Part shown: in pieces, positions 33,729 through 42,207 of the stretch
How positions within the stretch are numbered: the stretch's first letter is position 1
Layout: each line of letters opens with the position of its first letter
Notes under the pieces: model-generated
Seen by the model: the letters and a program-made list of their open reading frames with translations, nothing else
What the model was told of the DNA's origin: nothing
The model's database searches: none
Program-made: the position numbers and the translations under genes
From: Streptomyces sp. NBC_01233
Lineage (GTDB): Bacteria; Actinomycetota; Actinomycetes; Streptomycetales; Streptomycetaceae
Assembly: GCF_035989305.1 (NCBI RefSeq)
Contig: NZ_CP108514.1
Location: forward strand, 7,978,501 to 8,042,500
Direction: 5' to 3'
DNA: 64,000 nucleotides

Positions 33729-35243
33729 GTGGCCCAGCAGGCGCTGCGACAGTGCGAGGACTGCGGTTGCCGGCTCAGCCAGTACAACCCGGACGGTCTC
33801 TGCTCCGCTTGCGCGCGATCTCGCATCCCTTCCGCCCCCGCGTTACCCGCCGTACCGGAGCGGGTGTGGCAAGACGTCGATGTCCGACAGGCCTTTGCAG
33901 CCCTTGACTTCGGCAAGGCCAGCCGTTTGATCAGGCAGCGAGGCTCGCTGCGCCAGGAGGACATGGCCCAGCTCACGGGACTGAGCCAGGCGTTCTTGTC
34001 CATGCTGGAGTCGGGCAGCCGCCGCCTCACCAACATCGACAAGATCATCGAATTCGTCGCAGGCATTGGCGCACCCGCCGAGCTCGTCCAGCTCCCGCTC
34101 CCACGGTCAGCGGGCAGACCGCTTCAACAGCCTGCGGACCAGTCGGCCGGAGATCTCGACCCAACCCTGCCCTGGACCGCGGACCGTATGGTGGCGGCAC
34201 TGGACCATGCGGTTGGAGGCGACGTGATTGACCGCCGGCAATTCCTCACGGTGAGCGGCATCGCGCTCACCGCCTTCGTCCACCACTGGGGCACCGCCGA
34301 GGCAGAGCCCCTTCAACGCGCCGCGGAGGGAAGCCAGCTCGCCCCGGAACTGCTGGACAACCTGCAGGCGACCACCGACCACCTGCGCATCATGGATGCC
34401 AGCGCCGGCAGCGGCACCCTCACCGAGCTCGGCGACGCGCACCTCGAACTCCTCAAACGCCTGCTGCAGAAGGCGTCATACACCGAGGACATCGGCCGCC
34501 GCCTGGCCGCCATCGTCGCCGACACCGCTACCCAGACCGGCTGGTTCGCCTTCGACTCCGGGCGCCACGACCACGCCCAGAGCTACCTGCTCGCCGCACT
34601 CCGCGCGGCCAAGGTCTCCGGCGACGACCGCCTGGGCGCCGGCGCCCTGTCCTACCTGGCCATCCACGGCTACTCCACCGGACAGCCACGTACCGCGGTT
34701 ACTGCGGCACGAGCCGCCCGCGAGAAGATCAGGCCCCTGGGCACCCCCGCCCTGGAGGCGATGCTGCTGACCCGGCAGGCACGCGGGCACGCCAAGCTCG
34801 GCGAACGGCAGGCAGCACTCATCGCGCTCGGCGAGGCCGCCGAACTCTGCGCCCGGGGGCGTTCCGAGTTCGACCCCCACTGGCTGTACTGGATCAACGA
34901 AGGCGAGATCCACGGCCAGTCCGGCAGCGCCTATCTCGACCTGGACGATGCGCCCCACGCCGCCGTCAGCTTCACCGAGGCACGAAAGGCCCTCAACCCG
35001 GCAGACCAGCGCACCAACGCCCTGTTCCTCTCCCGCGCGGCGTCCGCCTACCTCCGGAAGGGCGAGCTCGAAGCAGGCTGCGCCACGGCACACCAGGCGC
35101 TCGACCTTGCCGAACAGCTCCAATCGGCCCGCCTCAACGAGCACATCGACGGCATGGTCGGCGAGCTCGCCCCGGTCCGGCGGAGCCCGTACGCTCGGGA
35201 GCTGATCGACCGTGCCGCACTCGTGACAGGTGCAAGGAGCTGA
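33729..35243 (+). CDS. Zn-ribbon/XRE regulator with TPR sensor domain
   Basis: A 504-residue protein. Residues 9-31 form a CxxC...CxxC zinc ribbon (CEDCGCRLSQ..., then LCSAC); residues about 65-105 are an XRE helix-turn-helix (GSLRQEDMAQLTGLSQAFLS then MLESGSRRLTNIDKI); the C-terminal 330 residues are TPR-like helices, probably a ligand or peptide sensor. GTG 33729 is preceded by GGGGAGG. The gene is 2 bp upstream of a HAD gene. A close N-terminal paralogue is encoded at 53951. The operator-like palindrome upstream also precedes the six-gene operon at 41.35 kb, so I infer that this protein controls that operon. Confidence 0.85.
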   Translation: MAQQALRQCEDCGCRLSQYNPDGLCSACARSRIPSAPALPAVPERVWQDVDVRQAFAALDFGKASRLIRQRGSLRQEDMAQLTGLSQAFLSMLESGSRRLTNIDKIIEFVAGIGAPAELVQLPLPRSAGRPLQQPADQSAGDLDPTLPWTADRMVAALDHAVGGDVIDRRQFLTVSGIALTAFVHHWGTAEAEPLQRAAEGSQLAPELLDNLQATTDHLRIMDASAGSGTLTELGDAHLELLKRLLQKASYTEDIGRRLAAIVADTATQTGWFAFDSGRHDHAQSYLLAALRAAKVSGDDRLGAGALSYLAIHGYSTGQPRTAVTAARAAREKIRPLGTPALEAMLLTRQARGHAKLGERQAALIALGEAAELCARGRSEFDPHWLYWINEGEIHGQSGSAYLDLDDAPHAAVSFTEARKALNPADQRTNALFLSRAASAYLRKGELEAGCATAHQALDLAEQLQSARLNEHIDGMVGELAPVRRSPYARELIDRAALVTGARS

Positions 35244-35245
35244 AC

Positions 35246-35980
35246 GTGACCCAGGCCCAGCAGGTCCTCGTGCTGTGGGACATCGACCGCACACTGCTGT
35301 ACGTCGGAGACATCGACCGACAGGTCTACCGCGAGACCTTCGCCGCGGTCGTCGGCCGTCCCGCCGAACACCTGCCGGCCCGCGGCACCGGCATCACCAT
35401 GCCGCTGGCGATCCGATCGCTCCTGATCGACAACGGAGTTCCGGAAGCCGAAGTCGACGGTCTGCTGCCGCGCATGGTGGATCTCCTGCCGGTCCACCTC
35501 GCCACACATGCAGAGGACCTGCGTACACAGGGCGTCCTCATGCCGGGAGCCGCCGCCGCGCTGCGCGCGGTGCACGACCATCCCGGCTTGATTGCGACCG
35601 CCGTCACCGGGAACCTCAAGCCGAACGCCGTGCTCAAGCTCGCAGCCTTCGACCTCGACGGCCTCCTCGACACCGAGATCGGCGGATTCGCCTCCGACGA
35701 CCACCACCGGCCCGCGCTCGTCGCCATCGCCCAGAAGCGCGCCCAGGCCAAGTACGGCACGGTCTTCACCCACTCGAACACAGTGATCATCGGGGACTCG
35801 CTGGAGGATGTTCGAACAGGCCTTGAGGGCGGCGCCCCCGTCATCGGTATCGCATCTGGCAAGACCACGGCCGGCGAACTTACCGAGGCCGGCGCCGACC
35901 TCGTACTCGACTCCCTCGCAGATGTGGCACGGGTTCTGGAGGGCATCGCCGCGCTGACGACGACGAGCGGGCAGCCTTAA
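35246..35980 (+). CDS. HAD-superfamily hydrolase
   Basis: A 244-residue phosphatase with complete motifs: VLWDIDRTLL (nucleophile Asp and acid Asp), VTGN (motif II Thr), a Lys in a helix before motif IV, and IIGDSLEDV (motif IV). The cap is helical, as in phosphoglycolate-phosphatase-like enzymes. It follows the regulator by 2 bp and is surely co-transcribed. It may dephosphorylate an intermediate or the effector of the regulator pathway (inference). Confidence 0.85.
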   Translation: MTQAQQVLVLWDIDRTLLYVGDIDRQVYRETFAAVVGRPAEHLPARGTGITMPLAIRSLLIDNGVPEAEVDGLLPRMVDLLPVHLATHAEDLRTQGVLMPGAAAALRAVHDHPGLIATAVTGNLKPNAVLKLAAFDLDGLLDTEIGGFASDDHHRPALVAIAQKRAQAKYGTVFTHSNTVIIGDSLEDVRTGLEGGAPVIGIASGKTTAGELTEAGADLVLDSLADVARVLEGIAALTTTSGQP

Positions 35981-35996
35981 GGCTCTGTCCGGCCGT

Positions 35997-36542
35997 TCAC
36001 GAAGAAGTTGTCGTCGGGAGGTTCTTCATGAGGACGATGCTGTCGTAATTGGTGACGTCCCACCGCCAGGTGCCGATCGGCGCGTAGCCGCGCCGGCGGT
36101 ACCAGTCGACGAGGTCTGTTGCCTGCGAAGAGGTATCGATGACGACCTGTGTCGATCCGAGAACAGCGATACGTGACTCTGCCAAGGCCAGCAGTCGCTG
36201 TCCGAGCCCAGTGCCTCTTTGTGATGGCTCGACAGCCAGTTGCCAGAACGAGCCCCCTCCTGCGGGCGCGGGATATCCAGCCGGAGTGATGTGAGGGGCT
36301 GACACGGTGACGGTGCCGACCAGTGCGTTCCCGTTCATCGCGACCCAGCACTCGCCTTTGCTCAGGCGGTGCTGTGTGTCCTGCGAATTTTGGTAGGAGG
36401 CGAAGAAGACCCGCCCGGCAGCGGCGTGGTCTGCGTAGGCGCGATGGAGCAGGAGAGTCAGCTGCTCTACCGAATCATCGCTGCGGAAACGCCTGACTTG
36501 CACGGTTGCAGACGGACTCACTTCCGTCGAGTTGATGTTCAT
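35997..36542 (-). CDS. GNAT-family N-acetyltransferase
   Basis: A 181-residue protein with the acetyl-CoA binding motif A LAVEPSQRGTGLGQRLL (Q/RxxGxG/A) and motif B DWYRRRGYAPIG. ATG 36542 and ATG 36560 are both possible starts. It is convergent with the HAD gene and divergent from the TrmO-like gene. Substrate unknown. Confidence 0.85.
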   Translation of the reverse strand: MNINSTEVSPSATVQVRRFRSDDSVEQLTLLLHRAYADHAAAGRVFFASYQNSQDTQHRLSKGECWVAMNGNALVGTVTVSAPHITPAGYPAPAGGGSFWQLAVEPSQRGTGLGQRLLALAESRIAVLGSTQVVIDTSSQATDLVDWYRRRGYAPIGTWRWDVTNYDSIVLMKNLPTTTSS

Positions 36543-36586
36543 TCGCGTAGTCAAGCGCACTTCTGAGATCTGTGGAGGAGAAGCTC

Positions 36587-37051
36587 ATGGCACAGTCGCT
36601 GGAGATCAAGCCGATCGGCATCGTAGTCGGAGGCCGGACCGAACCTACGGACGATCACTGGGGCGGTCCCGCGATCATCCGACTGGATCCGGGTTTTCCC
36701 ACCGACGTAGTCAAGGGCCTGAAGGAATTCTCTCATCTGGTCGTCGTGTGGCATTTCCACAAGGCATCCCCGGCCGATGTCGCTCTCCACGCACGAAGCC
36801 CCCGCAACAACCCGGACTGGCCGCCTACTGGAACCTTCGTCCACCGCAATCACCGTCGACCGAACCAGCTGGCGCAGTCCTTCCCCCGCCTCGTGAAGGT
36901 CGATGGCCTGGACCTTCACGTCGCAGACCTCGATGCGATCGCCGGCACACCCGTCTACGACGTCGCGCCCTACTTCCAGGAGATGGGACCGCGGGGAGAG
37001 GTCCGGGAGCCGAGCTGGCCGGCCGAGATGCTGGCGGACTACTGGGACTGA
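36587..37051 (+). CDS. TrmO/TsaA-family (UPF0066) SAM-dependent methyltransferase
   Basis: A 154-residue protein: EIKPIGIVVGGR, IIRLDPGF, GLKEFSHLVVVWHFHKAS and VDGLDLHVADLDAIAGTPVYDVAPYF correspond to the conserved strands of the beta-barrel TrmO/VirR family, which in E. coli methylates N6-threonylcarbamoyladenosine in tRNA. The common [RC]xxRRPNPIG motif appears as HRNHRRPNQLAQS. ATG 36587 has GGAGGAG upstream. Whether it acts on tRNA here is unknown. Confidence 0.8.
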   Translation: MAQSLEIKPIGIVVGGRTEPTDDHWGGPAIIRLDPGFPTDVVKGLKEFSHLVVVWHFHKASPADVALHARSPRNNPDWPPTGTFVHRNHRRPNQLAQSFPRLVKVDGLDLHVADLDAIAGTPVYDVAPYFQEMGPRGEVREPSWPAEMLADYWD

Positions 37052-37073
37052 GGGCAGGTGGCGTCGCCTGACT

Positions 37074-37317
37074 TGCAGGGTCCGCGGATTCGTGAGCAGT
37101 GTCGGCAGATCATGAGCACTGTCTGGGCAATTCCACGGATTCATGAGCAATGGGTCTCCTGACCTGAGGTTCCTTCGGCGTGCCCGACCGCGAAGTCCGC
37201 ACCGACCGGGCCGGATTGCTCGTGATCCGCCGCCAGACCCGGCTGCCAACACTGCTCACGACCGCCGACGCCGCAGGTCAGGAGCTCGTGGCTGCTCACG
37301 AATCCGCGGACCCTACA
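37074..37317. mobile_element. 244-bp IS21-like relic: two ends, no transposase
   Basis: Terminal 26-bp inverted repeats (37074-37099 and 37292-37317) match at 25 of 26 positions and begin TG / end CA. Inside each end the TGAGCA-type motif recurs (three direct copies on the left within 55 bp, three inverted copies on the right), the multiple transposase-binding-site layout of IS21-family ends. The coding middle is absent, so this is an internally deleted, possibly mobilizable derivative. No clear target duplication was seen. Confidence 0.7.
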
Positions 37318-37499
37318 CGACCGACCTAAGGCCAGCCCGGAGTAGAGAGGCTGGCGGCCGCGATGCTGGTTGCTTCGGTGTCACCCAGATAGCGGCAGCA
37401 GGGCGGGCAGCGTTCGGGTCATGGGCCGCCGCATGGGGATCACGAGGGAACTCATGTTGTGGGGCCTGGTCCGGCAGCCTGCGGGGCAGGTAGCAGTCC

Positions 37500-37930
37500 A
37501 TGGATGAGTCGAGGGTCTCTTGGAAGGGACGCGGGCCTTCTGGCTGCTGCGGCGGTGTTGCACGACGTGGGGTACGCGCCCCGGCTCGTGGCGACGGGCT
37601 TTCATCCGCTCGCGGTTCCTTCGAGATGAGCATGGCGCTGATGAGCGGCTGGTGCGTTTGGTGGCGAACCATTCTTTCGCGCAGTTGGAAGCCGAGGAGC
37701 GTGGGCTCCGGGAGAGGCTGGAGGCTGAGTTCCCGTTGCTGGACGAGCCACTCGTGGTGGACGCGCTCGTGTACTGCGACATGACGACGACGCCCCATGG
37801 GGAGCGGACGGCCGCTGGGGAGCGGGTGGCGGAGATCGTCGGCCGTTACGGGGCCGACGGCCTTGTGGGGCGGTTCATCCGTCGGGCGTCGCAGCAGATT
37901 ATGGCAGCTGTGGAGCGAAGCGAGTGGAGG
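37500..37930 (+). pseudogene. frameshifted HD-domain hydrolase gene
   Basis: One frame gives AGLLAAAAVLHDVGYAPRL followed by VATGFHPL, including the HD metal pair; the next gives SRFLRDEHGADERLVRLVAN followed by HSF and, further on, VVDALVYCDMTTTPHG and the C-terminal helix. The switch occurs near 37610. The N-terminal part of the family is also missing, so this is a decayed gene. Confidence 0.75.
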
Positions 37931-37943
37931 CGGCGCTGGTGGC

Positions 37944-38411
37944 TCAGCCGAGGTAGGGGAAGGTGCCGGCCAGGTAGTCACTGATCTGCTGGCGCATGCT
38001 GGCGTGGATGTCGTACTGGTCGAGGTCGGCGGGCTGGATGAAGCGGACGCCGTCAGCCTCGTCGTTGATGGTGGGCTCACCGCTGACCGGGCGGCCGATG
38101 TAGGTGTTCTCGTACTGCTGGCGGATCTCGCCGTCGGAGTAGGCGACGATGTGGCGGGGGTTGGTGTAGACCCCGAGGAAGCCGGTGATCTCGGCTTCGA
38201 TGCCGGTCTCCTCCAGGCATTCACGCACAGCGCACTGGGCTGCGGTCTCGCCGATGTCCTGGGCTCCGCCGGGCAAGGCCCACTGGCCGGTGTCGCGGCG
38301 ACGCTGCAGCAGGATGGCACCGCTGTCGTCGACGACGAGCAGGTTGCTGGCGGGGATGAGGGTGTTCGCCTTGGGTGCGGCGGGGTCGTTGTAGTACTCA
38401 GTCCTGCCCAC
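37944..38411 (-). CDS. NUDIX hydrolase
   Basis: A 155-residue protein with a complete Nudix box in ALPGGAQDIGETAAQCAVRE followed by CLEETGIEAE (residues about 46-70: G-x5-E-x7-RE-x2-EE-x-G). Start GTG 38411. It hydrolyses a nucleoside diphosphate-X compound; QQYENTYIGRP and EADGVRFIQPADLD in the C-terminal part are typical of ADP-ribose/MutT-type members. The upstream frame to 38603 belongs to a degenerate gene. Confidence 0.85.
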   Translation of the reverse strand: MGRTEYYNDPAAPKANTLIPASNLLVVDDSGAILLQRRRDTGQWALPGGAQDIGETAAQCAVRECLEETGIEAEITGFLGVYTNPRHIVAYSDGEIRQQYENTYIGRPVSGEPTINDEADGVRFIQPADLDQYDIHASMRQQISDYLAGTFPYLG

Positions 38412-38720
38412 GTGCGGCGGTTCCCTCCTGGTTGGGAGCCCAGGGCCGTGCGGCGGCCCAGACGGCTTCGAAGCATTCAGCGTAGTTGTCGAACCACCCT
38501 GTGCCATCAGCTCTCTTGAGCTGCAGGAGGGACTGGCGCTGGCGGGCTGGCCCCAGACGTGTGGGTTGACCAGCAGGTCGTCGGTTGGCGTGTCCTCAGC
38601 CAAGACCTCCGCTCAGGACTCAAGGAAGCGGGGGCCGATGTTGTTCTGGAGAGCCTGGAAGACGTACAGCAGCTGATAGATGCGATCACGTCCGTTAGGC
38701 CCTGAACGACCTACTTTCGC
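38412..38720 (-). pseudogene. degenerate coding sequence upstream of the NUDIX gene
   Basis: Three consecutive minus-strand pieces in different frames read like protein: IYQLLYVFQALQNNIGPRFL then a stop; AEDTPTDDLLVNPHVWGQPA; and QSLLQLKRADGTGWFDNYAE followed by CFEAVWAAARPWAP and a stop. None has a good start. I take them as remains of one or two frameshifted genes that once preceded the NUDIX gene. No family assigned. Confidence 0.45.
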
Positions 38721-38900
38721 TGGCTCGGCTGGTGCGGCGAGGCACTGGCGGGATGGCCCCGATGTCGTGATCTTCATTGCGTGGCCCGATACGGGAGCTT
38801 CCAGAGTTCGTGGGAAGGGCTCTGGCGCGGATGCCCGCCCGTGTCACCTGACCAGCGGAATCCCGCAGGCGCATGTCGGCAGCACGAGTGATCGTGAGGT

Positions 38901-39779
38901 ATGCGTCCAGGGCAATGGCACATCACCGAAGATCTTGACGGCTTCCTCGACCAAGCCAGAGAGTTCCTACAGTCACGCCCCGCACTGCACACCCTTCCGC
39001 TGACGGTGACCGAGTCCATGCGTAAGCATGGGGCGGACGCGTATGGTGCCGAGGCCCCCATCTTCGGCTGGCTGGAGCGGGGAGGCGAGGTCCGCGCGGC
39101 CTTCTTCCGCACCCCACCCCGCCGCCTAGTCCTCACCCCGCTCACCACCGAGGAGGCCGAGACCCTCGCCGCTCATCTCGCCAGCCTCGGTCACTCTCTT
39201 CCCGGGGTCAGCGCGGACCACGACACTGCCACTGCCTTCGCCGAGGCTTGGCAGCGGCACATGGGTGCGACGCCGCTGCTCCACGAGCGGCAGCGTCTGT
39301 ACAGGCTCGGTGCTCTTAGGCCACCGGAGCCGCTCCCCGAGGGCCAGGGGCGAGTCGCGGGCGAGCAGGACCGTGAGCAACTCATGCTCTGGTACGACGA
39401 GTTCGTCGAAGCCATTGGCGAAGTTGCCTCCTCGGACGCGAGCTCTTGGGCCGACGCGCGCATCGCCTACGGGCGGGTCAGGCTCTGGCAGACCTCGGAC
39501 GGTACCCCCGTGTCTATGGCGGGCGTGACCCCGATGGTCGCTGGCCAGGTCAGAGTGGCCCCTGTCTACACCCCGGCCCACCTACGCGGCCGCGGTTACG
39601 CGGGAGCAGCGACGGTCGAAGTGAGCCGGGCCGCGCTGGCCGCGGGTGCCACAGAGGTCGTACTTTTCGCGGACCTGGCCAACCCCACCAGCAACGGCCT
39701 TTACCAACGGATCGGGTACCGCTCGGTAGCCGACTTCGCACTGTACGACTTCTCGTGTAGTGAGCCAGCAGCAGGGTGA
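38901..39779 (+). CDS. GNAT-family N-acetyltransferase (two-domain)
   Basis: A 292-residue protein. The C-terminal GNAT domain has motif A APVYTPAHLRGRGYAGAATV (RGRGYA acetyl-CoA loop) and motif B NPTSNGLYQRIGYRSV. The N-terminal 150 residues look like a diverged GNAT domain (PIFGWLERGGEVRAAFFRTP), a tandem arrangement common in streptomycetes. Start ATG 38901 after GTGAGGT. Substrate unknown. Confidence 0.85.
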   Translation: MRPGQWHITEDLDGFLDQAREFLQSRPALHTLPLTVTESMRKHGADAYGAEAPIFGWLERGGEVRAAFFRTPPRRLVLTPLTTEEAETLAAHLASLGHSLPGVSADHDTATAFAEAWQRHMGATPLLHERQRLYRLGALRPPEPLPEGQGRVAGEQDREQLMLWYDEFVEAIGEVASSDASSWADARIAYGRVRLWQTSDGTPVSMAGVTPMVAGQVRVAPVYTPAHLRGRGYAGAATVEVSRAALAAGATEVVLFADLANPTSNGLYQRIGYRSVADFALYDFSCSEPAAG

Positions 39780-40773
39780 AGAACTCCCAGAGTGGCTTTG
39801 TCAGCGAGTTCCAAAAACAGCTGTTGCTCAGGGGAAAGAACATCTTCTCCTGCCGGGCACTGATGTTCCTCAGTTGCGTGAACGCCAGGGTGCTTGCTTG
39901 CGTGCGGGCGGCGTGCATGGTCAGCCGCCCTCGACACGGGTGTGCCGACCGGCTGTGCGGCATGGCCCCGGACTCCTATCCCTGACCCCAGCCGTATTAG
40001 TCGTCGGTCCCGGAGCTGGTAGATCAGCTTCTCGGCCTCCTCGGCCGCCACGTCGGCGGTGCGCTCGTAGTGGCAGACCAGGCACTGGCCGACGCCGATG
40101 CCCATGCCTTGTTCGGTCTCTGTGGTCCGGGCTGCAGGTGGTGTATCCGCAGACGGGGCAGGCGGATGCAGTTCGCTGGCTCGCTCGGCCCGGTTACTGG
40201 CTTCTTCGTCGCCGAGCCGGAGCAGGAGGGCGAAGGCCCGGGCCCGCGCGGCGCGGTCGTCGGACTTGGTCCGCTGCAGAGGGCCTTGCGATGGACGAGC
40301 GCGAACAGGGCTTCGATGTGCTCGTGCTGCAGGCCGCCTCTGCCGCTGGCATGCCGCACAGGTTGGGTGCTCTTGATTCCGCTTCGGAGCACGGTGACGC
40401 GGATGCGAGTATCTAGGGCCATCGAGTCGGCGCCCTCCCACGGCCACACGCTTCGAAGGCTCTCGTTTGGAGCCTGCAGGGGCGCGGGGTCGGGGATCAC
40501 GAAGACGCCTGGCTCCTCTGGGTCCTCCTGGGCCTTCTCCTCGACGACGTCGAGCAGCGCGGCAGCCGACCTCACCCGGCGGCCGTTCTTCTCGGTGGCC
40601 GCGGTCTCGCCCCACTGAGCGGACATGACGGCTGCCAGCCCGTTGGTCAAGGCATAGTCGAAGATGACCTCTGCTCCGGGACCGGTGTGGTCGCCCCCAA
40701 GCTCGGCGGTGCACTGGGCGTGCATCGCTGCGCGCTGTGCTTGCATTCCGACATCATCAGCGGAAGCGGCCAC
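39701..40773 (-). pseudogene. hypothetical gene with a probable frameshift
   Basis: The first frame (40773 to about 40290) encodes TAELGGDHTGPGAEVIFDYA, LTNGLAAVMSAQWGETAATE, RVRSAAALLDVVEEKAQEDP and HEHIEALFALVHRKAL. Coding character then moves to another frame with QRTKSDDRAARARAFALLLR, LGDEEASNRAERASEL and CLVCHYERTADVAAEEAEKL followed by IYQLRDRRLIRLG. The switch near 40270-40290 suggests a single-base indel. The lower boundary is uncertain because it runs antisense into the acetyltransferase gene. No family recognised. Confidence 0.45.
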
Positions 40774-41209
40774 CAGTACACGAGGATTCTCCCTCGCTCC
40801 GGCGGCGGTTACGTGCCACCTACTCTGCTGTTGGGATCAGAGACCGGAAGCCTGGGCCGGCATCAGCGTTGACAGGCGGCGGCGACCCGACCGGTTGCGA
40901 ACGTACCTGGGGCTGATGGCTGGCTCCGACACGCCGCAGCCCGTTCGTGGAACTCACCAACATGTCCTTCATCGGCGTCCGCTGAGCGTTCTTGAGGGCC
41001 AGCTACAACCGTTCTTCGTTCCGGCTGACGTAGCCACTCAGAGGCTCCGCCATGGGCTGCGCAACGAGGCCCAATGGCCTGCAGGCTCCACTCGGGCTCA
41101 CTGCCTCGTCTTGCGGCCATGCACTGACGAGGCTCGGGTCAGCGAAGCCGGCGCCCGCCCGCGGCTCGCCGAGCAGTCGCATGCCTTCACGGCGGGACAT
41201 ATTACCTGG
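40774..41209. other. intergenic region, no gene found
   Basis: This stretch before the six-gene operon contains no coding frame I can support. Composition becomes more AT-rich near 41195, where the operator-like motif starts. Confidence 0.5.
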
Positions 41210-41228
41210 GTGATATCACGTTTGTGAT
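41210..41228. promoter_or_regulatory. operator candidate GTGATATCAC-N4-GTGAT (copy 2)
   Basis: GTGATATCAC at 41210-41219 and GTGAT at 41224-41228, identical in sequence and spacing to the copy in front of the Zn-ribbon/XRE regulator gene. It lies in an AT-rich leader about 125 bp before the first gene of the six-gene operon. Confidence 0.65.
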
Positions 41229-41352
41229 GTGCCAACCATCCTTATATCAATCAGAGTTGCGACAGCACGCCGAACCACCACGGCCATGCAAATGACCGTA
41301 ACAGCGCCAGCGGATTCCTTCATGCATCAAATGCGGAGTCAAGGAGTTTCCC

Positions 41353-42207
41353 ATGGATATGGGGTCGGTGGGTACTGCGAGCGGGGGAGGGGGCACCGCC
41401 GGATGGAGACCCGTTCATGTTGACCGTCCGGGGCGCTCGCTGTGGCACGTACCTAGATCGGGAAGCCTGGGAGCGGGGGCCGCAAGGTACATCAAGCGGT
41501 TCGCCACCCCGGAACCGTATGAGCGGGAGTTGCGCGCGTTGCAGCAGATGCCGGACGGTCTCGCCCCGCGCGTCTTGGAGCACCACCGGAATCCACCGAC
41601 ATTGGTCCTGGAAGAGCTACCCGGCGTGAGGCTCGACGACCCAGCGGCCGGCAATCCTTCCAAGTGGATGCAGAAGGTACTGGAGACGGTGGTTGCCTCC
41701 GTTGGACTTCCTGGACCGTGGCCCGACGACGCGCCCACTCAAATTAGCGAGCTTCAAGCTGAGTTGGCTGTGGCTCTCGCCTCTCGCGCGCCAACCAGCA
41801 CCCAGGCGCTACACAGGGCGATACGGGATCCGTTGCAAGTGCCCTGCCATGGGGACGCCACGCCTCCGAACATGCTTGTCGATCCTGCGCAACCACGAGC
41901 GTGGTTGTTGGACTACGAGTTCTACGGCCCCGGAGATCCGCTGCACGATGTTGCCGCCCTCTGCCTGACGCCTTCCCTGGACCTGCCGGCAAGCATGCGC
42001 CTGGACCTCCTACGGCAAGGGCGACTGATGGTGGAAGAGGCGACAGACATGTCCCTGGCCGACCGGATCGCTGGAGCTATCGCCATTTGGGCGGTTCAGT
42101 GCGCGGCGTGGCACCGCCGCTATCGCCCGGTATCGGACGGGTTCGAGCAAGCCGTTCTCATTAACGCGACCCTTGGAATCGAAGCATCCGAAAGGGGACT
42201 GATATGA
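41353..42207 (+). CDS. APH-like kinase, first gene of six-gene biosynthetic operon
   Basis: A 284-residue APH-fold protein: catalytic loop PCHGDATPPNML and metal motif LLDYEFYGPGDPLHD. The N-lobe Lys is probably in ARYIKRFATPE. ATG 41353 has AAGGAG upstream, and the stop overlaps the next ATG (ATGA). In biosynthetic clusters such enzymes phosphorylate a hydroxyl or amino group of the intermediate, or the finished product for self-protection; which applies here is unknown. Confidence 0.85.
   Translation: MDMGSVGTASGGGGTAGWRPVHVDRPGRSLWHVPRSGSLGAGAARYIKRFATPEPYERELRALQQMPDGLAPRVLEHHRNPPTLVLEELPGVRLDDPAAGNPSKWMQKVLETVVASVGLPGPWPDDAPTQISELQAELAVALASRAPTSTQALHRAIRDPLQVPCHGDATPPNMLVDPAQPRAWLLDYEFYGPGDPLHDVAALCLTPSLDLPASMRLDLLRQGRLMVEEATDMSLADRIAGAIAIWAVQCAAWHRRYRPVSDGFEQAVLINATLGIEASERGLI

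Noticed and set aside
41003..41227. Short open frames on both strands before the six-gene operon
   Set aside because: No start signal, no recognisable pattern, and they overlap the AT-rich promoter and operator region.
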